Of a stretch of 64,000 bases of DNA, positions 11,212 to 21,469 are shown piece after piece. The position numbers were made by a program, and so were the translations under genes. The DNA is from Maratus speciosus. Lineage: Eukaryota > Arthropoda > Arachnida > Araneae > Salticidae. A model generated the notes under the pieces. It had not been told where the DNA came from, searched no databases, and saw only the letters and a list, made by a program, of their open reading frames with translations. The DNA lies in assembly GCA_963932465.1 (NCBI GenBank), contig OZ010799.1, forward strand, positions 157,848,761-157,912,760, in the 5' to 3' direction. How positions within the stretch are numbered: position 1 is the stretch's first letter; each line of letters begins with the position of its first letter.

Positions 11212-12073
11212 TCATACCTTAATATTTGTTATAGCATCTTTGGCTAGTAGATCTGCATGTTCATTTCCTTTAACACCCGTGTGTCCCCGTACCCATGGAA
11301 ATTTTATTGATTTAGATGTTTTCTGTAAGGCTATTATAATTTTTGATGTGATAAAATCTGTACTAAAAACGTTCTCCAATAATGCAAGACTTGACTGGTT
11401 ATCTGTGTAAATGACGAAATTCCCGTCCCCTGAGGAGTCTGCCCATAATATTGCATCTAATATGGCGAGTTGTTCAGCTTGAAAAATTGAATTTGATATT
11501 TGTAACTTTATTTGATGAGTATGGATGCATTTTCCTTCTTTATAAGCACAGAAAGCATACGCTGCGCCAGCATCTGATTTTGAGCCGTCAGTGTATATAT
11601 TTATTGTTGAAGTGGATGGAACTCCTTCTTGTAGTAAAAGATAATCTTGATGTGGGGAAGGTATGGATGAGGATATTTTCGGTTGATAGAAGACTGGAAA
11701 GTTGTCCTCTATTGGAATTCCCAAACGTAGGACCTGTCCTGAAATTGCTAATGTATTTAATTGGATCGCCAATGGTTGAATGCCGCACAATACATTCAAA
11801 GCTGCCATTGATGATTTTCTATAAGCTCTCGACAGGAGCAAAAGGCATTGTGTCTGAATTGCCGATAGTAGCCTGTAGCCGCGTGAGACTGGTAGGTGTG
11901 GAAATCAACATGAAGCGGCATAGGATATTTTTTTTTCTAATATTTGTAAGTACCAGATTTTTCAAATTTGCTTCGAAAGGCCTCAATACGCAGCGGCGAA
12001 TTTTAGGAGATTTTGTGATATTTGATTAATTTCTATGCGTTTTTTATTCAGGTGCGGAAGAAAAGACAGTGTT
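11212..12073 (-). pseudogene. LINE ORF2, thumb region and RNase H domain
   Basis: After a one-step frameshift the polyprotein continues (NKKRIEINQISQNLLKFAAAY), broken by three TGA codons at places where related proteins usually have Trp: after AAAY, after LSKQI and after SYAASC. From about 11841 the frame is open through an RNase H: IYTDGSKSDAGAAYAF, AEQLAILDAI, IYTDNQSSLALL and the RGHTGVKGNEHADLLAKDA block, giving the D-E-D-D set plus the conserved His. RNase H in a LINE points to the I/R1/Loa assemblage rather than to Jockey. A TGA ends this stretch at 11212, and coding resumes in frame after it. Confidence 0.83.
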
Positions 12074-13249
12074 TTATAATGTTAAGCCCAAGTAGTCTAT
12101 TGTATTTTCAGATTTAAGGGAGTGCCCATCCAATTTATATATTGGACCTTTCTTCAGGAAACGTGGTCTTCGAAGATTTAACACTACACATTTGTCATAT
12201 GAGAACTTCATATCCGTTTGTTTCGCCCAATCACTTATTATTTGTAGTATCTCTCTTCCCATCTGCTCCAACTGTCTTCTTGTTTGGCCGAAAATAATTA
12301 GAAGAAGATCATCGGCATATGCTATTATCTTAAAGCCATGTTTCTTTAATATTCTCAGTAATTTATTCAGGAATATTCTCCAAAGAAAAGGTCCAAAACA
12401 GGACCCCTGCGGGCAACCTCTTCTAAACCAGTGGATCTTTTTTGACAGCCAATTCGGCATTGCTCCTCTTGTTGAAAGAAATGATGCTACTATGTTTATT
12501 AATGCTTGTTTTAGTTTAAGGAATTTTAATTCTTCTAAGGTCTCTGGCCAGAGTAGTCGGCCAAATGCATTCTTGAAATCTATGGATATTAGGGAAATAT
12601 AATTGTTATTCTCTTTGAGCAGATTTATGAATGAGAAAAGTTCGGCTATCGCTGACTCCGTCGAACGACCTTCTTGGAAGCCATGTTGTGATTTTTGTAG
12701 TTCTTTTTGGCTGTATAAGTTAAAGTTTATCCTTTTTAATAATAGTTTTTCATATATTTTACCGAAGATTGGCAGTAAGGAGATTGGCCGATATGAAGAT
12801 GCGATGTCTGGTTTTTTAGAGGGCTTTATGAAATAAACCAATTCTCCAATCTTCCATGTTTTGGGGAAGTAATTTAAATATAGCAGAACATTGTACATTT
12901 CTAGTAAGAGAAACTTATGATGCTTGAATAATTGTCGTACTATGTTATGATCAATTTCGTCTGGCCCCGGGGCCTTGTTCCTGTTGAATGAGTAGATGAC
13001 ATTTTTAAGTTCTTTTAAAATAAAATTTTCAATTGCCCCTGCCTTCTGCTGGTTAAATATTGAGTCCGCTGGCATTTCTGATTGGCCAAATATTTCTGTG
13101 GTTAGAGTTTCGTAGAATCTTTCTGCTGTTTCCGTTTCTTCCTCTTGTTCTTCTAATGAATACAGTTCTCGATTATGATAATTTTGAAAAGCTACTTTTT
13201 TTATTTTTCCATAAGGGTTTTTGGATTGTGTACAAAATCTTGTACATGC
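12074..13249 (-). pseudogene. LINE ORF2, reverse transcriptase domain
   Basis: The RT copies element RNA at the nicked target. Visible motifs in order, numbered from the methionine at 13075: NKAPGPDEI (about 33-41), YRPISLLPIFGKIYEK (95-110), HGFQEGRSTESAI (131-143), the first catalytic Asp in SIDFKNAFG (166), RGCPQGSCFGP (219-229), and YADD (253-256). Finger, palm and the start of the thumb are open, ending after IDYLGLTL where a TAA and a frameshift follow. Length and motif spacing are normal for a LINE RT, so this part is the best preserved. Confidence 0.9.
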
Positions 13250-13777
13250 CTATTTTTTCGCGTTCAAAATTGCTTTTTTATACATGGCTCTTTGTGATTT
13301 AAATTTAATTATATCTTGTACTGTAGCTGTCGGGAGCTTTGTTTTTCTTCTTAGTGCCCTAACTAAATTACGTTTTGTGCGTAGCTCATCGTTCCACCAT
13401 GTTATCTTCGGTTGGTGAGTACTTTTTCTTTTCTTGAGTGTCTGATCACATGTTCTTTTAAGTAGTTTGTAAAATTCTTCATATTTTTCTTCAAATTCCT
13501 CAGTGGTTTTTATATTTTTGAAGTTGAAATTTTGCTGGTTTAATTCCTTTTTTATTTTATCGTTGAATTTTTTAAATGATGTTTGTTTTGTTCGATACCT
13601 TCTGTTTGGTAACTGCGGGATTTCAATATTAAAGCTCGATGTGATCAGTCTATGATCTCCAAAGTCCATATCTGGGTGTACAATCCAGTTGTCCAGTAAA
13701 GAGAACAGTGACATTGATGATAGTGTAACATCGGGCCAGCCTTTTCTTAAAGTTGTATTGTCCTTTTTATTAATTAA
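13250..13777 (-). pseudogene. LINE ORF2, end of endonuclease and linker
   Basis: In-frame continuation of the endonuclease: KGWPDVTLSS, then FGDHRLITSSF, matching the conserved DH-containing end of the domain. A lysine-rich linker follows, with WWNDELRTKRNLVRALRRK typical of R1-type and related elements between endonuclease and RT. A single TAG at about 13250 interrupts it; the same frame resumes directly with a TRFCTQSKNPYGK segment. Confidence 0.8.
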
Positions 13778-14347
13778 TTAATACGTTGGTAAACTATGGG
13801 GATCGTTTAGTAACAAGAGTCTTTTCGTTGCCATATGCGATATTAATTTTTGCCCTTTGTCATCATCTTTTTTGTAACCCCACAAGGCACTGTGTGCGTT
13901 TAGGTCTCCAGCCAATAAGAATAAATTGCTGGAGCCTTTTACTTTTTGCCAATCATTAAGATCATTTTGTAAATCTGTTGACGGGGGTGAATATTGTGAT
14001 CCTATTGTTAGTAAATTATTTATTAATTGAATGTTGATGAAGACTGAATGGTTGTTTTTTTTAATTTGAAGATGGATAATTGAAGGATTTAGTATTATAA
14101 TGCAGCAATTTTTTGCTACTGAGAAGTAATACGGTGTTGAAAGTGGTAGTCCTAATGGGCGATTATCTGAGATATAGTAGTCTTGGAGGCAGGATATATA
14201 TATTTTTTCCTTTATTGCATAACGTATGTAATCTGCTGTCACCATTTTGCTATTTTGCAGATTAATCTGGGCTATTGTTAAAGTTTTTATGGAAATTGGC
14301 ATAGTTTTTATGTTGAATTTTCTTTTTCTTCGTGCTAGCATCCACAT
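13778..14347 (-). pseudogene. LINE ORF2, apurinic-like endonuclease domain
   Basis: The domain nicks target DNA to prime reverse transcription. LTIAQINLQNSKMVTADYI is the R1/I-type opening of the endonuclease, and LFLLAGDLNAHSALWGYKKD contains the catalytic GDLNAH block. The frame ends at a TAA within a TAAT-repeat stretch (about 13776-13780). The protein continues in the same frame beyond it, so this is one premature stop rather than the real end. The upstream ATG at 14347 is at the truncation edge and may not be native. Confidence 0.85.
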
Positions 14348-14351
14348 TTTC

Positions 14352-14434
14352 AGTCTTTTACGGGTTATCCGCGATTTTTATTATCCGCGGTGCCCTTGCC
14401 ACCCAATTCCGCGGATAATCGGGGCTGTACTGTA
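14352..14434 (-). mobile_element. pogo/Tigger-type terminus fragment
   Basis: On the minus strand this starts TA-CAGTACAGCCCCGATTATCC and carries several CCGCGGATAA/TTATCCGCGG blocks. That is the layout I associate with pogo/Tigger-type inverted repeats, and it is flanked by a TA. The fragment is cut on its inner side by the LINE 5' end. No partner terminus was found close by. The only pogo-type transposase in the window lies near 62 kb and is not obviously from the same copy. Confidence 0.55.
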
Positions 14435-14459
14435 ACTGGTTGCGTAGAAAACTCTCTTT

Positions 14460-14896
14460 TACCAAATTATCTTCACCAGACTTACTAGATTTAAACTCAA
14501 ATGACCGAAAGGGAATTGAAAATATTTTTCACCGGTTCATACCAATGAAACCAGGCAATATCTTACTTAACGAAAATTATGAAAGAAGACTCTTCGTTTG
14601 ATATATATTTCCTTGAAGATGCAACATATATTTTGAAAATACAAGTTCCATCGCGGCATATTTCAAAGAAAACTTACCGTTGTTTCATACAATACAAACT
14701 TAATGCTACTGGCGTGTCTGCAATCCTAAAACATTATTGCGAGTGCGCAAAAGGCATGAAAACAATTGGCTGCTGCTCTCATTTGGCAGCAACAATATAT
14801 TATCTTTCTTACGGGAGGTATTTATCCAAAATTGTAAGACTGTCAGAAATTCTTTCTACGCTGTTCAAAAATGAATGCATATCTGTTGTGATTTAA
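14460..14896 (+). pseudogene. SWIM zinc-finger protein remnant, possibly a transposon gene
   Basis: The open frame from 14579 contains YCECAKGMKTIGCCSHLAAT followed by IYYLSYGRY, a SWIM-type CxC...CxH zinc finger with the C-terminal extension seen in a widespread arthropod family of unnamed proteins. Upstream, in another frame, LDLNSNDRKGIENIF and MKPGNILLNENYERRLF look like the preceding part of the same protein, so one frameshift is inferred near 14580. After the TAA the codons D-D-S-D-N-D continue in another frame, a typical acidic end. SWIM domains occur in Mutator-like transposases and in several host proteins. The remnant directly adjoins a long-inverted-repeat element (LTE), which is why I suspect it is that element's gene. 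Confidence 0.6.
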
Positions 14897-16501
14897 GATG
14901 ACAGTGATAATGATCAATTCCTTTTTTCTTTCTTTTTTTGTATATTTTACTGTCTTATATTATTTGAATTTTTATTTTTATCTATAAAAGAATATAATAC
15001 ATTAACACAGTGTCAGCTGTTTTTTCTCATAAAAGTCATTGTTTTTGAAAGTAAGGCCTGAAGCACTGAACCCGACTATGTATTTGCATTAACTTTATAA
15101 ATATATTCGCAAAAAATAGCTATTTTCTTTACGTTATTTTAATCTCCTGATATTTGTTCCACTATTTTTTTAGACTAATGTTTATTTATTTTAAAAATAT
15201 TTTTATCTCATCAAAAATTAAACGTTCAAAATTATAGAAATATATTTTAAAATACAAAGCATCGTCCAATGTTGTCGGCTTTCTTTTTTACTCAAATTAT
15301 GTATTCCTAATTTTTATCTTCGAAATAAACACTTCCACAGAAATCTGCCATTAAATAAAACAACAATTGCGAGAAGCATATATCTTGAATAAAAAATTAT
15401 CTATTACTACCCAAACCAGATGATACCTCAGAAATAAATGAGCATGTTTGGTTCTAACTGTAGTTATATAATATCCATATTTTATTACGTTAATTCGGGC
15501 AATAAAAAAATGGCGAAACTACTTACTCTTATTACCCTTAGTTAAAAGCGGTGAGATTGGCTGAATAAAAATCATTATACTAACTGTCGTTACATTTCGA
15601 TATCGAAGAATATGGTTTTCCAAGCGGCTATTTCCATGAGTGCTTGTAGTGTAAGTCACATGCTACGATTTTTGGCTGCCAGAATTTTAGAGCGGAAAAA
15701 ATAACTTATTTTATGGGCAATATGTCATTCATTGAATAAGGGCCAGCAAACTTTACGAAAATAACGGTGGCCAACAAACATGGCAGTTTTTAGCTATGTG
15801 ACTTACACTACAAAACCTCATGGAAATAGCCAAGCGAAAATATTTCTCTGTCTCCGATACAAAATACCAGTTTTCGATATCGAAATAGTATCGACCGTGT
15901 TGAAAAACATGGCTTATATGCTTAATGGAATCTAAAATATATCAGTTGGCATATTGCCTGCTGACTTTGTTCCAAAAATTCTTCGGATGTCGAAGTTGAG
16001 TAGCTCCGCCCCAAATAACGCCTTGAAATGAATTTCAATAATTTTAATATACATTTTTGTAAATATTTATATGTAATACCCAACGCAAGCTTTCGGCATT
16101 TATATAAAATATACGGGCACACATGGGGAATTTTTTACAAGAAAATGTAAATTTTCGGATAACCATAAGATATGATTTTTATTTTTGTAATATTTTTATC
16201 GCTATTTCACACAATTTTTATAATCAGAAAATTATATAAAAATTTCCAGTTATGCATCCTTGGTATCTGCCTAACCTCATTTAATGGCATGAAATTTTGT
16301 GCAGTAGTTTTTGATAAAATGAGCTTTTTAAAAAATCGAAAAAACGTTTTTATCTCAATAAATATCAATATTTATTGGGTGATAATAGGGGAAATATATT
16401 GTCAGATATATAGCCACATCTGGGGGAAAAATCACGAAATTTGATTGAAAGGCATGTTTCCAATGCTTATCCGGCAATGCTATGCCCTTTTGCATCGGCG
16501 A
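14897..16501 (-). mobile_element. Truncated LTE copy (long-inverted-repeat element), E1
   Basis: Compared with LTE copy 0 and copies 1-3 this segment is inverted and internally deleted. Plus positions 14925-15350 match 33230-33640 reversed. Positions 15480-15900 match 31000-31240 reversed, including the GATATCGAAA pair near 15600 and 15875. Positions 15965-16501 are a full terminal arm ending in GCTATGCCCTTTT. The outer end shares the AAAAGGGCATAGC terminus with the left end of copy 0 at 18556. No open frame. The side toward 14.9 kb is continuous with the SWIM remnant. The arm contains the unoccupied TTAA target (16281-16284) that is filled by a MITE in copy 0. Confidence 0.7.
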
Positions 16502-16620
16502 TAATATGAAAATATTCATCCGATGTAAAAAATCAGCCGCCATCTTGTGAAAACCTCCTCAGTTACTTCGCTCGCAGCTGGTAGACTCTACAGTATATGC
16601 CTCCTCCTCTTTATTAATAA
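16502..16620. other. Short spacer
   Basis: Sequence between the LTE end and the first SINE-like head; nothing recognisable. Confidence 0.3.
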
Positions 16621-16740
16621 CTCCATTAGAGTAACTGGCTTGACCTTTTGCTCGACGCTAACGTTGTCGCATCCTGATCATGAGATCCCTGTTTTAAATC
16701 CCGGCGGAGCCAATTCTCATTCTCCTCATTGGTGACCCCC
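16621..16740 (+). repeat. SINE-like head, degenerate
   Basis: It shares a block with the better copy at 17211-17310: CTGGCTTGACCTTTTG, then CCTGATCATGAGATCC, then a B-box-like TTTTAAATCC. It ends just before a C run (16736-16746) that may be a microsatellite tail. Promoter boxes are decayed. Confidence 0.45.
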
Positions 16741-16993
16741 CCCCCCACACCAAAAAAACACGCAACTTTCAACAACTTTCCACAACAATCATCTCTTATC
16801 CTAACCAACAGATGGCAGCATCAAATAAATCATATCCAGCAAGCAAAGATTGCGAAACGCTCACAGCTCAAAGCCTGTCTTCCAGCTCATCATACATGCA
16901 TACCACACGAGTGCATATCGCTCGTCAGACGTCAACAAGATGTCTTCCTCACTGCGGATGGCGTGTGCAGCCATCTCATCTCACTTGATGAGT
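16741..16993. other. Unassigned GC-richer segment
   Basis: A C run and A run followed by about 200 bp of mixed-composition DNA that is open in one frame but shows no domain, signal or repeat structure. It may be part of the SINE-like element upstream. No function is claimed. Confidence 0.3.
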
Positions 16994-17205
16994 ATAACCC
17001 CTTGAGGGGCAAGCAATTACGTTTGTGAAATGCTGAACTCCCACCGGAATCTTTGAAAAATTCTATTTCAAAATAAGTAAAAGCAATTTTACGGCTTTTT
17101 TTCCACCAAAGTTAGAAAAGTAAAATTTAATAACATTTTTCTGGTGTAAAACTTCATTAATCGTAGGTGGTATATAATATATACCGGTGCCCCTCAAAGG
17201 GTTAA
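16994..17205. mobile_element. TTAA-type MITE, family A, copy 1
   Basis: Ends ACCCCTTGAGGGGC (left) and GCCCCTCAAAGGGTTAA (right) are inverted repeats, and the body matches the family A MITE at 17674-17891 (a CCGGAATYT...ATTCT...CCGGTGCCCC plan). The right TTAA is intact; the left one has drifted to ATAA. Target TTAA and ends starting CCC fit piggyBac-type non-autonomous elements. Confidence 0.7.
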
Positions 17206-17210
17206 AGCAA

Positions 17211-17310
17211 GTTACTAGCGTAGAGTTCCTGGCTTGGCCTTTTGATCGACGTTCTTGCCTCCTGATCATGAGATCCTTGGTTCAAATCCATCACTCTCCT
17301 CAAAGGCATT
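17211..17310 (+). repeat. tRNA-related SINE head
   Basis: An A-box-like TAGCGTAGAGTT (17216-17227) and a consensus B box GGTTCAAATCC (17279-17289) are about 60 bp apart, as in a tRNA-derived internal RNA polymerase III promoter. The sequence cannot be folded into a functional tRNA by eye, so it is called a SINE head and not a tRNA gene. It starts six bases after a TTAA MITE. Confidence 0.5.
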
Positions 17311-17673
17311 TTTTCCTTCCAAACTCAATTGTAGTTCTCAAGTGTAAGCCCTCGAACATTTCTTATTAGGTTTGCTAAAAAATATATTGTTTTCACAAAT
17401 TATTTTAAGATTTCTTAAATAAATAAATATGTAATAATAATATCAACAATTGTAAATAAAAAAAAAATGAGTGGAATATATGAAAATATCAATGGTTAAC
17501 CATTGCTTATTAAAATTTCCCTTCCCATTTTGTTAATTTATTATAAAAAGTAAATAATCATTAATCGATATTTTAATCCCCACCGCCCTCAACTCTTCAC
17601 ATGACAAGGGGTTAAAGATTATGTAATATTACCATTATTTTAATTAACTTTATTAACTTCACGTGACAAGGGG
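17311..17673. other. AT-rich spacer with an old MITE-like end
   Basis: Holds the motif ACAAGGGGTTAAAGATTATG near 17603-17622, followed by TTACCATTATTTTAATT. The same arrangement flanks the MITE that starts at 17674, so this is a local duplicate that preserves its unoccupied target. Confidence 0.45.
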
Positions 17674-17891
17674 TTAACCCTTTCAGGGGAAAAAGAACTT
17701 TCATTGCTAAAATGTTGAATTCAATTAATGGCACCGGAATTTATAAACAAATATATTTGTATATATGAAAAGCTATATTTCACGTACTTAATAAACCGAA
17801 ATTCTTAAAAAAAAATTCTGGTGCAATTATCGCTTTTGAGAATTAAAATTAAGTGGTTTCATAAATATACCAGTGCCCCTCAAGGGGTTAA
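17674..17891. mobile_element. TTAA-type MITE, family A, copy 2
   Basis: Flanked by TTAA on both sides (17674-17677, 17888-17891) with inverted ends CCCTTTCAGGGG and CCCCTCAAGGGG. No coding capacity. The duplicate flank at about 17600-17645 reads straight through one TTAA, which supports simple TTAA-targeted insertion. A truncated, internally placed relative lies within each Tc1-like copy downstream. Confidence 0.8.
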
Positions 17892-18371
17892 AGATTATAT
17901 AATGTTACCATTATTTTAATTTATTTTATTTTCATCTTTTGAATGTCCACTTAAGATTTATTTGCAGGTCTTGGGGGTGAGAATTTGTGGCGTTAATAAT
18001 TATACCATCATCAATTATCATCAATAATTATATCAATATAATTTGTGGCGGGGAGATAATTCTTGGGTGAAAATTTGTAGGATTTATATATATATATATA
18101 TTTATTTATTGTATTCTGCTTAAATCCTTCCTCTCTCTCACAGAACACAAGTTTAAAAACTCTGTAAAGTTTTAAAATTTTCCTGCCTACTTTTGTTATT
18201 TGGCAATAGAAATAAATAATCATTCATCTCTGCACACTCCCAACTTCGCACAGCAGAAGATATTTGAACTTTTCACTCTCTTTTTGTTTATCGCTTTTAT
18301 TAAAATATAGAAATTTTGTGATATTTTTCTTTTTAAATATTAATATTATAAAATAGAAAAATAAATAGCAC

Positions 18372-18403
<32 letters not shown>

Positions 18404-18555
18404 GCACCCTACTATATTTGTTTAAACAGTGCAATTACAAACCGGATGTTTATTTGAATTTTACATGTAGTAATACTGGTAAGAATAAAATAAGAATGCA
18501 TAACAGTACATCAAATATGAAATTGCATCAACACATGTTCAATAACCTCAAACGT
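17892..18555. other. AT-rich spacer with a 26-bp T run
   Basis: No gene seen. Microsatellite-like TA repeats lie near 18088-18110 and there is an uninterrupted T run at 18372-18397. Confidence 0.4.
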
Positions 18556-19141
18556 AAAAGGGCATAGCCGGATAAGAATTGGAAACCTGCCTTTTAATTA
18601 GATTTCCTGTTTTTTTTCACAGATCTGGCTACCTATCTGACAGTATATTCCTCTATTATCACCTTATAAATATTGATATTTTATGAGACAATAATGTTTT
18701 TTCGATTTTTTTTATAACTTATTTTCTCAAAAACTACTGCACCTAATTTCATGCCATTAACACTAAAACTACCGTAAGCCGTCATTTTGACGGATGCCAT
18801 ATGACTATGTTTCACTTCAAACCAGAAATTTGATCATGAAATAAGTTTAAACGATACAAAGAAGAAAAACGTTAAATAATAAAGTTAAACTGTTTTAAAT
18901 CAAAATTCTGGGGGGAAATATTTTTATAAAATTTGACTCAAATTCCCGGAAGTTCTAGCGTTAACTGAGGTTATGTTGACACCAGACATTCATAACTGGG
19001 AATTTTTGTATAATTTTCTGTTTATAAAAACTGTGAGAAATAGCGATAAAAAAATTTACAAACATAAAAATCATATGTTATGGTTATACGAAAATTACCA
19101 TTTTCTTGTAAAAAATTAATCATATGTGCACCTATATTATA
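18556..19141 (+). mobile_element. LTE copy 0, left arm up to the Helitron
   Basis: Begins AAAAGGGCATAGCCGGATAAG and is the reverse complement of the LTE right arms (for example 34455-34976 and 42060-42596). It carries a TTAA MITE (18761-18960) and stops at 19141 in ...CCTATATTATA, where the Helitron begins. The arm continues at 30819. Copies 1-3 start partway through this arm, so only copy 0 shows the true left end. Confidence 0.8.
18757..18964. mobile_element. TTAA-type MITE, family B, in LTE copy 0
   Basis: TTAA at both edges, with inverted ends CACTAAAACTACCG and CGGAAGTTCTAGCG. The homologous arm at 16281-16284 has a single TTAA at the same place, giving a filled/empty pair. Copies 1-3 keep only the right 80-odd bases of this MITE at their left edges (for example 37147-37232). 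A full relative lies at 60201-60406. Confidence 0.85.
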
Positions 19142-19185
19142 CTAGCTGTTACCCGTGACGTCGTTCACGTAACATTAAAAGAAGA
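19142..19185 (-). other. Helitron 3' terminus with hairpin
   Basis: Minus strand: GTTAC-GTGA, loop ACGACG, TCAC-GG-GTAAC, then AGCTAG. The 9-bp stem has a GG bulge and lies two bases before the terminal CTAG. This is the termination signal of rolling-circle transposition in known Helitrons. Confidence 0.75.
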
Positions 19186-21121
19186 AGAAATGAATTAATT
19201 AAGCAAAGCATTTCCCTTCCGATAATTAAAAACATACATAATAAACCAATTCTTTATCACATTTTATAGCAGACAATCTATTTATATATAACGCTATCGT
19301 ACGTGGCACAGAAATCGCAATTATTTGTTAATTTTTTAATGGCATCGCCTAAATGAAATGCATCTCATTGGTTATTGAACATAGGATATTGATTGATTAT
19401 TATTGGTTATTTAATGCATCCCCATACCTATAAGAGGGTTACTGTAGGGGGGGACCTGATCTGTCGCCAAAAGTGACGCCAACTTCGTGATATCTCTAAT
19501 ATTTCGCCTAATTCCCATAGACTTCCATTGTAAACCAATAGTGTTTACTTGAATACAGAAAATCAACAAATTGAGATATTTTAATGCAACAAAAACAAAT
19601 ATTAGCTTAAGGGATTATATTAATTATATTTAACCCTCTCGCTGCGTAATTTTTTAAAATCAAAATAGGTTCAAAAATTGCACATTTTTTATTACATATT
19701 TCAAATCTATATATATTTTAGAGTTTAAATATGTAACCATTTTTTGTAAAAGAGTTCAGGATCTCAGATGGGATAGGATATTTGAAATTAGGCAAAATCA
19801 GAACTGTCACTGGAGACTAATTTTATAATCTCGCACCACTATTTTAAGGAAATCAGTTTTGCAGTGTATTGTTGTTAAAGTTTGTTGTTAAAGTTTATAT
19901 GGAATTTTTTGTAGTTAAAAAATGGTCCGAGTTGAATTAAAAAATAGTCGTCAGTGGAAAAAATAAATCCCCGAGGAAATCTCGGATTGCACAAATTTTG
20001 CTACTTTTACGTTTCGCGAGGGTTAAGGGAGTCCAAGTAAATTAAATTATGAATAAAAGTAACATGATACAATACTTAGCATGCTTTCCCAAACACAAAT
20101 TTTAAGGGGGGGCCAAACTGGTCGCCAATTGCGGCTAGTATGAGTAATTTAAGGTAGTTTTTAACTATAGGGTCGTTGACATAACTCAGGTTTATACGCT
20201 GAACCGGGATGTCTGTTTATATTCTGAAGTAATGAGAAAATGGCACAGATGTCATATACGCACCAGGGTACCTAATTGTCGCCAAAATAGATTATTTTGC
20301 TTGACATGGTAATCCCGGATATTGTTGTTTATTTATTAATAAATTGTTTATTTACTTTAATTTACTCTTAAAATTATATAAATTCCTTTGTTTTATAGTC
20401 ATTAATGAAACTTTTTTTTATTTGTTGTTGTTTCCTTTTTTAAGCAATAGAACATAATTTAAAAATATACATGTAACTGGTATTCGAAAGCGATGTTTTC
20501 GCCAAATTGACGTCAAAAACAGATCACGCCAAACCAGGTGCGTATATAGCATGTGTGCCAAGAAAATTATCGGATGATGCTTTTTTATATGTTTTACAAT
20601 CATACTTGGCATCAAAGGTGGACAAAGAAATGATCTTCTAGAATATTATTAAGTCTTTACCACACAAAAAACAAACCTGTTTACAACAATGTATTTACTT
20701 TTGCACGAAATTTCTTTCTCTAAAAAAAAGGGAAACTGACTACGAACCCGATTACAGACCATAACCTTTCAATTCTCAGCTATGATCTCAGTATATGAAA
20801 AAATTTGAACTATATGAACTGTGCTTTTATGTTTATAATTTTAGAAATTTTATTATTACGAAGAAAATCGCAAGAAAGGTAATTTTTTGAAATAGAATCG
20901 ACAGCCAATACTGGCATCAAACCTGTGTGATAATAGCAGCAATCTGGTTTCAAACATATGAAGGCTACAATTGCGCATAACTTTCATTCTGGCGAAAACC
21001 ACCTTAAATTCTCTGACGTAGTTTTGTGCGAAACTATCAAAAGGCGTAAACAAATTTACGATATTACTTAATAGCAAGATGAGAAACAAAATAATTTTTC
21101 TAACAAAGGTTTTATAAATAA
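19186..21121. other. Outer Helitron 3' region, no gene recognised
   Basis: About 1.9 kb of AT-rich DNA between the outer 3' terminus and the nested Helitron. Short minus-strand open frames (20418-20615, 20856-21128) show no domain. No captured host exon was recognised. Confidence 0.45.
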
Positions 21122-21469
21122 CTAGCAAACCCCGCGGCTTTGCTCGCGCAATATTTGAAATATGCCAAGTGATATTTACATGTCTAATTTTTATTAAAAG
21201 GTACTAACTAAATATTTATTTTATTAAAAGGTACTTATTACTTTTAGGAATAATTCAAAAATTACTATTTAAAACACAGTTTTATTAAACATCCTTATTA
21301 CACTGCATTAGGCAGAAATGAGACTTAAATTAATAAAATGAAATAAAAATAAATAAATGATAATTTAGAAAATATTTTGAAACTTTTATGCTCAATTAAT
21401 ACGCTCATTTCAGTATTCATTTGAAGTTTTGAATTTTTTAGAAACCATCTTCTTAAATCTTAAAATTAA

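Larger units (their letters stand above)
10400..14347 (-). mobile_element. 5'-truncated R1/I-like LINE
   Basis: Minus-strand non-LTR retrotransposon containing the whole second ORF in domain order: endonuclease, RT, RNase H, Cys-rich C-terminus. No gag-like first ORF precedes it, so the copy is 5'-truncated close to the ORF2 start. The 3' end carries a run of TTA/ATT-type triplets (plus strand 10400-10460), resembling the triplet tails of I-type elements. I could not find a convincing target duplication. At its 5' end the element abuts a pogo-type terminus. Several stops and a frameshift make it inactive. Confidence 0.85.

Noticed and set aside
17211..17300. tRNA gene
   Set aside because: Promoter boxes are present but no acceptor stem or full cloverleaf can be drawn; a SINE head explains it better.
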